Source of the DNA: Coriobacteriia bacterium
GTDB lineage: Bacteria > Actinomycetota > Coriobacteriia > Coriobacteriales > QAMH01
Assembly: GCA_900756605.1 (NCBI GenBank)
Contig: CAAEKX010000308.1
Location: 1-7,229, forward strand
Direction of reading: 5' to 3'
Length of the DNA: 7,229 bases
Below the pieces are notes generated by a model, which saw only the letters and a program-made list of their open reading frames with translations, searched no databases and had not been told where the DNA came from. How positions within the stretch are numbered: position 1 is the first letter of the stretch; each line of letters opens with the position of its first letter. Positions 1-5,055 of the stretch are shown here, one piece after another. Position numbers and translations under genes: made by a program.

Positions 1-174
1 CCCGGCATTGGCCACAACCTGCAGGAGCACTCGATGGTGCTCATCCGCGGCGGCCGTGTTAAGGACCTCCCGGGTGTCCGCTACAAGATCATCCGCGGTA
101 CGCTCGATACCGCTTCCGTGTCCGATCGTGCTCAGGCCCGTAGCCGCTACGGCGCCAAGAAGCCCAAGAACTAA
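1..174 (+). CDS. rpsL: 30S ribosomal protein S12, C-terminal part (gene cut by window start)
   Basis: The window opens in frame inside rpsL; 57 codons and a TAA stop remain, matching roughly the last 57 residues of a protein of about 124. S12 sits at the 30S decoding centre and helps monitor codon-anticodon pairing. The segment GHNLQEHSMVLIRGGRVKDL followed by PGVRY is the signature S12 loop, and the tail ending QARSRYGAKKPKN is typical. Within it, the Lys-Asp pair at bases 61-66 corresponds to the conserved KD of E. coli S12: the Lys is a known streptomycin-resistance position and the Asp is the RimO methylthiolation site. The Pro two codons later is another known resistance or dependence site. 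All three are the usual wild-type residues. rpsG follows after 15 nt, the normal first step of the str operon. The start and promoter lie outside the window. Confidence 0.98.
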   Translation, partial: PGIGHNLQEHSMVLIRGGRVKDLPGVRYKIIRGTLDTASVSDRAQARSRYGAKKPKN

Positions 175-189
175 AGAAGGGGGAGAGAA

Positions 190-660
190 ATGCCACGTCG
201 TTCCGCTGCAGTACGCCGCGAGATCACTCCGGATGCCGTATACAACAACCGCCTCGTCACGCAGCTCATCAACAAGATTCTGCTCGACGGTAAGCGTTCG
301 ACTGCTGAGGGCATCGTCTACGGTGCGTTTGACATTGTCGAGGCCAAGACCGGCGAAGATCCCCTGAGCGTCTTCAAGAAGGCCATGGACAACGTCCGCC
401 CGACCGTCGAGGTCAAGCCCCGTCGCGTTGGCGGCGCCACATACCAGGTGCCCACCGAGGTCAACTCCCGTCGTGCCACCACGCTCGCCATCCGCTGGAT
501 CGTCGGCTATTCGCGCGACCGCAAGGAGCGCAGCATGGCCGAGCGCCTCGCAAACGAGATCATGGACGCATCCAATGGTCTGGGCGCATCCGTCAAGAAA
601 CGCGAAGACGTCTACAAGATGGCCGAGTCCAATCGCGCCTTCTCTCACTATCGCTGGTAG
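190..660 (+). CDS. rpsG: 30S ribosomal protein S7
   Basis: Encodes 156 residues, the standard bacterial S7 length. S7 starts assembly of the 3' domain of 16S rRNA (30S head) and lines the E site and mRNA exit. Visible signatures are MPRRSAAVRREITPD at the N-terminus (rRNA-binding arm), the DGKRSTAE motif (33-40), the beta-hairpin VEVKPRRVGGATYQVP (73-88) that reaches toward the E-site tRNA, and a C-terminus ending in FSHYRW. The ATG at 190 is preceded by a purine-rich SD region (GAAGGGGGAG, 176-185), and the start matches the family N-terminus. It lies 15 nt after rpsL and 12 nt before fusA, the classical str order. In E. coli S7 is the feedback repressor of its operon through the rpsL-rpsG gap; here that gap is only 15 nt, so an E. 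coli-like structured site is not evident. Confidence 0.99.
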   Translation: MPRRSAAVRREITPDAVYNNRLVTQLINKILLDGKRSTAEGIVYGAFDIVEAKTGEDPLSVFKKAMDNVRPTVEVKPRRVGGATYQVPTEVNSRRATTLAIRWIVGYSRDRKERSMAERLANEIMDASNGLGASVKKREDVYKMAESNRAFSHYRW

Positions 661-672
661 GAGGTATACACA

Positions 673-2784
673 ATGGCAACGAAGAAAACTCCGCTTGAGG
701 ATACTCGCAACATCGGCATCATGGCCCACATCGATGCCGGCAAGACCACCACGACCGAGCGCATCCTCTACTATACGGGCAAGACCCACAAGATCGGCGA
801 GGTTCACGACGGCGCTGCGACCATGGACTGGATGGTTCAGGAGCAGGAGCGCGGCGTAACGATTACCTCCGCCGCCACCACGTGCTTCTGGGACAAGGAC
901 GGCAAGACCTACCGCATCCAGATCATCGACACCCCGGGTCACGTCGACTTCACCTCCGAGGTCGAGCGCTCCCTGCGCGTCCTTGACGGTGCCGTCGCCG
1001 TGTTCGATGCTGTTGCCGGCGTTCAGCCGCAGTCCGAGACGGTGTGGCGTCAGGCCTCCCGCTACGAGGTTCCCCGCATCGCCTTCATCAACAAGTACGA
1101 TCGCATCGGCGCCAACTACTTCCGTGCGATTGACACCATGAGGGACCGTCTGGGTGCCCACGCCATCGCCGCCCAGGTCCCCATGGGCGAGGAAGACCAT
1201 TTCTGGGGCGTCATCGACCTCGTCACCATGACCGCATGGGACTTCAAGGCCGACGACAAGGGCATGACCTACCCCGAGCCCATGGACGCCATCCCTGACG
1301 AGTTCGTTGACATCGTCGAGGAGCGTCGTGCCGAGCTGCTCGAGGCTGCCGCCGATTACGACGACGAGCTCATGGAGCTCGTGCTCATGGACGAGGAGAT
1401 TCCCGTCGACCTGCTCAAGAAGGCTCTGCGTGCTGGCGTTCTCGCCAACGACCTCAACCTCGTGTTCGTGGGTTCCGCCTACAAGAACAAGGGCGTCCAG
1501 GAGCTGCTCGACGCTGTCGTCGACTATCTGCCCAGCCCGCTCGACATCCCCGCCATCAAGGGCATCAATCCCGACACGGGCGAGGAGGAGGAGCGCAAGC
1601 CGTCCAATAAGGATCCGTTTGCTTCCCTGGCATTCAAGATCATGACCGATCCGTATGTCGGCAAGCTCACCTATCTGCGTGTTTACTCGGGTCGTCTGGA
1701 TTCCGGCTCCTACGTCATCAACGCCAACAACGGCAAGAAGGAGCGCATCGGCCGCATTCTCGAGATGCATTCCAACGAGCAGCATGATGTCGATTACTGC
1801 TCCACGGGTGACATCGTCGCAGCCGTTGGCCTCAAGAACACGACGACTGGCGAGTCCCTGTGCGACGAGGACCATCCCATCATCCTCGAGTCCATGGAGT
1901 TCCCCGATCCCGTTATCGACATCGCCGTCGAGCCCAAGACCAAGGCCGAGCAGGACAAGCTCGCCGTGGGTCTGCAGAAGCTCGCCGAGGAGGACCCGAC
2001 CTTCCAGGTTCATACCGACGAGGAGACCGGCCAGACCATCATCGCCGGCATGGGCGAGCTGCACCTCGAGATCATCATCGACCGCCTGACCCGCGAGTTC
2101 AAGGTCGAGGCAAACGTCGGCAAGCCGCGCGTTGCCTACCGTGAGAAGCCGGGCCATGAGGTCCTCAACGTTCAGGGCAAGTTCGTCCGCCAGTCCGGCG
2201 GTCGTGGTCAGTACGGCGACGCCATTATCAACATGCGTCCGGGCGAGCCGGGTTCTGGCTTCACCTTCGAGAACAAGATCGTCGGCGGTGCGATTCCCAA
2301 GGAATACATCCCGTCCGTCGAGAAGGGCATCGAGGAAGCTCTGCAGAGCGGTGTCATTGCCGGCTATCCCGTCCTCGATGTTGCCGTCGAGCTCGTTGAT
2401 GGTTCCTATCACGATGTCGACTCTTCCGAGGCCGCATTCAAGGTCGCTGGCTCCATGGCCATCAAGGAGGCCCTGCGCAAGTCCGATCCGATCCTGCTCG
2501 AGCCTGTCGAGAGCGTCGAGGTCGAGACGCCCAAGGAGTACATGGGCGACGTCATGGGCAACCTGAACTCCCGCCGTGGCCAGATTCAGGGCCAGGAGGA
2601 GCGTGGCACGGCTACCGCCATCATCGCGCTCGTTCCGCTGTCCGAGATGTTTGGCTACGCAACCGACCTGCGCTCTGCCACGCAGGGCCGTGCGTCCTAC
2701 AACATGCAGTTCGACTCCTATCGCCCCGTTCCCAAGAGCGTGTCCGAGGAGATCATCAAGAAGGCTGGCGGCAGCGCCGAGTAG
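673..2784 (+). CDS. fusA: Translation elongation factor G (EF-G)
   Basis: Encodes 703 residues, full length for EF-G, the GTPase that drives tRNA-mRNA translocation and, with RRF, ribosome recycling. G-domain motifs in order: G1 AHIDAGKTT (18-26), switch I GVTIT (61-65), G3 DTPGH (86-90, His90 being the catalytic-type His), G4 NKYD (140-143) and G5 GSAYKNKG (267-274). Domain IV shows QSGGRGQYG (507-515) and the tip loop GSYHDVDSSE, with His580 at the position that enters the decoding centre. Domain V ends with the usual GNLNSRRGQIQG and FGYATDLRSATQGRA segments. G4 is NKYD where many EF-Gs have NKMD; this still fits NKxD. AGGAGGT (659-665) overlaps the rpsG stop, 7 nt before the ATG. The conserved catalytic and domain IV residues argue for canonical EF-G rather than a tetracycline-protection or EF-G2 paralogue. 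No tuf gene follows; rpsJ begins 35 nt downstream. Confidence 0.99.
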   Translation: MATKKTPLEDTRNIGIMAHIDAGKTTTTERILYYTGKTHKIGEVHDGAATMDWMVQEQERGVTITSAATTCFWDKDGKTYRIQIIDTPGHVDFTSEVERSLRVLDGAVAVFDAVAGVQPQSETVWRQASRYEVPRIAFINKYDRIGANYFRAIDTMRDRLGAHAIAAQVPMGEEDHFWGVIDLVTMTAWDFKADDKGMTYPEPMDAIPDEFVDIVEERRAELLEAAADYDDELMELVLMDEEIPVDLLKKALRAGVLANDLNLVFVGSAYKNKGVQELLDAVVDYLPSPLDIPAIKGINPDTGEEEERKPSNKDPFASLAFKIMTDPYVGKLTYLRVYSGRLDSGSYVINANNGKKERIGRILEMHSNEQHDVDYCSTGDIVAAVGLKNTTTGESLCDEDHPIILESMEFPDPVIDIAVEPKTKAEQDKLAVGLQKLAEEDPTFQVHTDEETGQTIIAGMGELHLEIIIDRLTREFKVEANVGKPRVAYREKPGHEVLNVQGKFVRQSGGRGQYGDAIINMRPGEPGSGFTFENKIVGGAIPKEYIPSVEKGIEEALQSGVIAGYPVLDVAVELVDGSYHDVDSSEAAFKVAGSMAIKEALRKSDPILLEPVESVEVETPKEYMGDVMGNLNSRRGQIQGQEERGTATAIIALVPLSEMFGYATDLRSATQGRASYNMQFDSYRPVPKSVSEEIIKKAGGSAE

Positions 2785-2819
2785 CGCGAATCCGCTTGAT
2801 ATATGGAGGTTTGAGTTAA

Positions 2820-3134
2820 GTGGCCAACAAGAAGCAAAAGATTCGCATCAGGCTCAAGGGCTACGATCACGAGATCGTCGACAAGTCGACCAAGCTCATC
2901 GTCGAGACCGCAGCCAAGACCGGTGCGCGTATCAGCGGCCCCATCCCGCTGCCGACCGAGCGTAATCTGTACACCGTTATCCGCTCGCCGCACGTCAACA
3001 AGGACTCGCGCGAGCAGTTCGAGATGCGCACGCACAAGCGCCTCATCGACATCCTCGACCCGACGCCCAACACCGTCGACTCGCTCATGCGTCTCGACCT
3101 GCCGGCTGGCGTCGACATCGAGATCAAGCTCTAG
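2820..3134 (+). CDS. rpsJ: 30S ribosomal protein S10 (NusE)
   Basis: Encodes 104 residues (family about 102). S10 is a 30S head protein; free S10, as NusE, pairs with NusB in rRNA antitermination and contacts NusG, coupling transcription to translation. Signatures: KIRIRLKGYDHEIVD (7-21), the conserved GPIPLPT (40-46), and SPHVNKDSREQFEMRTHKRL (56-75), the long loop and following strand that reach into the head. The start is GTG, supported by GGAGG at 2805-2809 with 10 nt spacing and by the family N-terminus MANKKQKIRI; no better in-frame start exists. The gene normally opens the S10 operon directly ahead of rplC. Here it trails fusA and is followed 44 nt later by a strong terminator, so it behaves as the last gene of the str unit. 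Confidence 0.98.
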   Translation: MANKKQKIRIRLKGYDHEIVDKSTKLIVETAAKTGARISGPIPLPTERNLYTVIRSPHVNKDSREQFEMRTHKRLIDILDPTPNTVDSLMRLDLPAGVDIEIKL

Positions 3135-3140
3135 GGTATA

Positions 3141-3213
3141 GAGCAAGCGCCGCCACGTCATAACGCGACGGCTATCGAGGGGAGCGTCCGCGGGAAAACC
3201 TGCGGCGCTCTCC
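3141..3213 (+). promoter_or_regulatory. Possible antiterminator/terminator switch after rpsJ
   Basis: Bases 3146-3153 (AGCGCCGC) are an exact complement of 3202-3209 (GCGGCGCT) in the 3' arm of the terminator. Pairing extends by GAG (3141-3143) with CTC (3210-3212) across a 2-nt bulge, giving 11 bp. This helix would exclude the terminator stem and could allow read-through toward rplC. A small hairpin CGTC-loop-GACG (3156-3159/3167-3170) sits between the two segments. The complementarity is directly visible; that it works as a switch is inference. The local terminator hairpin is longer and closer in sequence, so it is probably the default fold. Confidence 0.35.
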
Positions 3214-3219
3214 CTTTTT
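3179..3219 (+). terminator. Intrinsic terminator after rpsJ
   Basis: The stem GGGGAGCG (3179-3186) pairs with CGCTCTCC (3206-3213) with one G-U pair. It continues across a single bulged T (3187) with CCGC (3188-3191)/GCGG (3202-3205), then GGG (3192-3194)/CCT (3199-3201, one G-U), closed by an AAAA loop. Five T follow at 3215-3219. This is a textbook rho-independent terminator for + strand transcription and begins 44 nt after the rpsJ stop. There is no A-run on its 5' side, so it should not work for the opposite strand. It marks the end of the rpsL-rpsG-fusA-rpsJ transcript. Confidence 0.9.
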
Positions 3220-3346
3220 GTATCCCATGCCACTTCTGCCAAGCCATGTGCTCCTGTGGCCATGTTGGTAATTGCCGTAGTGCAACTCGAGCCAAGAGCC
3301 CTACCTGTATGAATTCCCATTAATCCCAAACTTTTCCTAGCATTCC
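3220..3346. other. Non-coding spacer between terminator and rplC promoter region
   Basis: About 127 nt, visibly richer in A+T than the flanking genes, with no ORF showing ribosome-binding support. It contains a 7-bp direct repeat GCCATGT (3243-3249 and 3259-3265) and a loose inverted repeat CATGCCAC (3226-3233)/GTGGCCATG (3257-3264... one extra base) with a loop of about 23 nt. Neither is strong enough to name. The AT-rich part 3311-3337 could help RNA polymerase bind upstream of rplC. Confidence 0.4.
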
Positions 3347-3373
3347 TTGACGCACAGGGGTAATATATCGAAC
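3338..3373 (+). promoter_or_regulatory. Likely promoter region of the rplC (S10-type) operon, boxes ambiguous
   Basis: A new promoter is expected between the terminator and rplC. TTGACG (3347-3352) is a good -35-like hexamer, and TAATAT (3361-3366) is the best -10-like hexamer, but only 8 nt separate them, too short for one sigma-70-type promoter. With TAATAT as -10, the -35 at 17 nt spacing would be TAGCAT (3338-3343), a poor match. Another pairing, TTCCCA (3314-3319) with TAGCAT (3338-3343), has 18 nt spacing and moderate matches. Promoter presence is inferred from the context; the exact boxes are not resolved. Confidence 0.35.
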
Positions 3374-3503
3374 GCTGTGCATTTTTGGCGCAGCGTGTCT
3401 ATCTCCTGGCGCAAATCTCACGTGCAAAGGGAGGAGGCTCGAAGCCGCGATCCGCTGAGAGAAAGCAAGGAGCTTTCCGCCTCAAGATCGCCTGACAGTA
3501 AGG
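3374..3503 (+). promoter_or_regulatory. Untranslated leader of rplC with hairpins and orphan SD-like segments
   Basis: If transcription starts just after TAATAT, the rplC mRNA has a leader of roughly 130 nt. Visible elements: a direct repeat TGGCGCA at 3386-3392 and 3407-3413 (21-nt period); AAAGGGAGGAGG (3426-3437), a strong SD-like stretch with no start codon in range; a hairpin GGCT-CGA-AGCC (3436-3446); and a perfect 6-bp hairpin GAAAGC-AAGGA-GCTTTC (3461-3477) with an SD-like loop. TCTCCT (3402-3407) could pair with AGGAGG (3432-3437). In E. coli, L4 represses the S10 operon through its leader; whether this leader plays the same role is inference. Confidence 0.4.
3499..3503 (+). promoter_or_regulatory. 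Ribosome binding site deciding the rplC start
   Basis: TAAGG at 3499-3503 is the only SD-like match next to the gene. It touches the possible TTG start at 3504 with no spacing, but lies 6 nt before the ATG at 3510, so the ATG is preferred. It is weaker than the AGGAGG-type sites of the other genes here. Confidence 0.55.
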
Positions 3504-3509
3504 TTGGCA

Positions 3510-4130
3510 ATGGTCAATACGATTCTCGGCCGTAAGCTGGGCATGACGCAAGTCTGGGGAGAAGATGACACCATCGTTCCCGTGACCGTCATCCAGGCTG
3601 GCCCCTGCGTGATCTCGCAGGTCAAGACCACCGAGACCGATGGCTACGAGGCCGTCCAGATCGGTTTTGGTGACATCAAGGAAAAGAAGGTCAACAAGCC
3701 CATGCAGGGCCACTTCGCGAAGGCGGGCGTAAGCCCCATGCGCTATCTGCGCGAGGTTCGCGTCGAGGATGCCTCTGAGCATGCAGTCGGTGACACGCTC
3801 ACCGTCGAGGCGTTCAACGATGTCGACAAGGTCGACGTCACGGGCGTAAGCAAGGGCAAGGGTTTCGCTGGCGTTATCAAGCGCTACGGCTTTGCTGGCG
3901 GCCCCGGTGGCCACGGTCACCACTTCCACCGTGCTCCCGGTTCGGTGGGCATGTGCGCGTATCCCGCGCGCGTTCTCAAGGGTCTGCGTCTTCCCGGCCA
4001 CATGGGCTGCGACCGCGTGACGGTTCGCAATCTCAAGCTGGTGCGCGTGGACGAGGAGAACAATCTTCTGTTGGTCAAGGGTGCCGTGCCTGGCGGCAAG
4101 GGCGCTCTCGTTCAGATCCGCATGGCTTAG
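3510..4130 (+). CDS. rplC: 50S ribosomal protein L3
   Basis: Encodes 206 residues from the ATG at 3510 (208 from an in-frame TTG at 3504, which has no SD spacing). L3 is an early 50S assembly protein that binds near the 3' end of 23S rRNA and sends a long loop to the peptidyl transferase centre. Signatures: ILGRKLGMTQVW (5-16), VPVTVIQAGPC (23-33), SKGKGFAGVIKRYGF (114-128), HRAPGSVG (140-147), PGHMGCDRVTVRNL (162-175) and NLLLVKGAVPGG (185-196). The tip of the loop is Gly- and His-rich (GGPGGHGHHFHR, 130-141). At residue 150 there is Ala, where E. coli L3 has the Gln methylated by PrmB, so that modification is not expected. It is the first gene of its transcription unit because rpsJ is cut off by a terminator; rplD follows after 14 nt. 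Confidence 0.97.
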   Translation: MVNTILGRKLGMTQVWGEDDTIVPVTVIQAGPCVISQVKTTETDGYEAVQIGFGDIKEKKVNKPMQGHFAKAGVSPMRYLREVRVEDASEHAVGDTLTVEAFNDVDKVDVTGVSKGKGFAGVIKRYGFAGGPGGHGHHFHRAPGSVGMCAYPARVLKGLRLPGHMGCDRVTVRNLKLVRVDEENNLLLVKGAVPGGKGALVQIRMA

Positions 4131-4144
4131 AGGAGGGCAGATCA

Positions 4145-4768
4145 ATGGCACAAATCAAGATCACTGACTCCGCTGGCAAGTCTGCGGGCACGATTGAGGT
4201 CTCCGATGGCATCTTCGCCATCGAGCCGAACGGCGCATGCATCCATCAGGTCGTTCGCAGCCAGATGGCAGCTCGTCGTCAGGGCACGCACGACACCAAG
4301 ACGCGTGGCCAGGTTTCCGGTGGCGGCCGCAAGCCGTTCCGCCAGAAGGGCACCGGCCGTGCTCGTCAGGGTACGACGCGCGCCGCACAGTTCCGTCATG
4401 GCGGTGTCGTCTTCGGTCCGCATCCCCGTTCCTATGCCTTCCGCGTGAACAACAAGGTCGTCAAGCTCGCCATGGCCTCCGTGCTTTCCGGCAAGCTCGC
4501 GGCAGACGAGCTCTTCGTCGTCGATGGCTTCAACTTCGACAAGCCTTCGACCAAGTCCGCTGCCAAGGCCCTCGAGGCGCTCGGCTGCAAGGGTCGTGTG
4601 ACCGTCGTCGTCAACGATGAGGATGTCAACTCGTTCCTTTCCTTCCGTAACCTCGAGAAGGTTCGCGTCATTGGCGCTTCCGAGTCCAACACCTACGACC
4701 TGCTCGACAACGGGTCTCTGGTTATGACCAAGGACGCCGTCGAGTATGTTCAGGAGGTGCTGAGCTAA
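4145..4768 (+). CDS. rplD: 50S ribosomal protein L4
   Basis: Encodes 207 residues, a usual bacterial L4 length. L4 binds domain I of 23S rRNA, and its extended loop forms part of the peptide exit tunnel constriction. The loop is visible as RGQVSGGGRKPFRQKGTG, RARQG, and RHGGVVFGPHPRSY (54-97 overall); Lys63 matches the E. coli residue whose change gives erythromycin resistance, so this allele is wild type there. The remaining Rossmann-like globular part ends with DLLDNGSLVMTKDAVEYVQE. The ATG at 4145 is supported by AGGAGGG (4131-4137), 7 nt upstream, and by the family N-terminus; the open frame extends upstream into rplC only as an out-of-frame shadow. Its stop overlaps the rplW start by one base. 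In E. coli L4 also represses its own operon; that role is possible here but not shown. Confidence 0.98.
   Translation: MAQIKITDSAGKSAGTIEVSDGIFAIEPNGACIHQVVRSQMAARRQGTHDTKTRGQVSGGGRKPFRQKGTGRARQGTTRAAQFRHGGVVFGPHPRSYAFRVNNKVVKLAMASVLSGKLAADELFVVDGFNFDKPSTKSAAKALEALGCKGRVTVVVNDEDVNSFLSFRNLEKVRVIGASESNTYDLLDNGSLVMTKDAVEYVQEVLS
4752..4759 (+). promoter_or_regulatory. rplW ribosome binding site inside the end of rplD
   Basis: AGGAGGTG lies within the last codons of rplD, 8 nt before the rplW ATG. With the TAATG stop-start overlap (4766-4770) it predicts translational coupling of L4 and L23 synthesis. Confidence 0.85.
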
Positions 4769-5055
4769 TGGAGGCACGTCAGATCATCATCCGCCCGATC
4801 ATCACCGAGCGTTCGTTTGATATGCAGGACTTCAACCGCTACACGTTCGAGGTCGCCAAGACTGCCAGCAAGATCGAGATTGCCAAGGCAATCGAGGAGA
4901 TCTTCAACGTGCACGTCACCAAGGTGAACACTGCCAACGTGAAGTCCAAGCCCAAGCGTCAGCGCTATGTGCAGGGTCGCACGCGTACCTGGAAGAAGGC
5001 CATCGTCACGCTCGCCGAGGGTGACAAGATCGAGCTGTTCGCAAGCCAGGATTAA
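4768..5055 (+). CDS. rplW: 50S ribosomal protein L23
   Basis: Encodes 95 residues, typical of L23. The protein sits beside the exit tunnel mouth, where it is the docking site for trigger factor and contacts SRP. Signatures: IIIRPIITERS (6-16), in which Glu14 matches the conserved Glu (E. coli Glu18) used by trigger factor; YTFEVAKTASKIEIAKAIEE (25-44); FNVHVTKVNT (46-55); and the basic loop KSKPKRQRYVQGRTRTWKKA (59-78) that enters the tunnel wall. It starts at an ATG sharing one base with the rplD stop. Unlike in most S10 operons, where rplB follows closely, 165 nt separate it from rplB. Confidence 0.98.
   Translation: MEARQIIIRPIITERSFDMQDFNRYTFEVAKTASKIEIAKAIEEIFNVHVTKVNTANVKSKPKRQRYVQGRTRTWKKAIVTLAEGDKIELFASQD

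Noticed and set aside
2718..3329. 203-codon - strand frame across rpsJ and the terminator
   Set aside because: It is antisense to fusA and rpsJ, runs through the terminator hairpin, and has no recognisable domain.
3419..3424. CACGTG palindrome in the rplC leader
   Set aside because: A 6-bp palindrome alone is expected by chance and matches no bacterial operator I can support here.
3425..3460. Reverse-strand sequence resembling a tRNA T-arm (GGCTTCGAGCC)
   Set aside because: No acceptor, anticodon arm or D arm could be built around it; it is just the small GGCT-CGA-AGCC hairpin.
3347..3535. 62-codon + strand frame in the rplC leader
   Set aside because: Its TTG start lies in the promoter region, there is no SD, and it overlaps the rplC start out of frame.
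3399..4151. 250-codon - strand frame antisense to rplC
   Set aside because: A shadow of rplC; the translated sequence is low-complexity in Ala, Leu, Asp and His, as antisense frames of GC-rich genes are.
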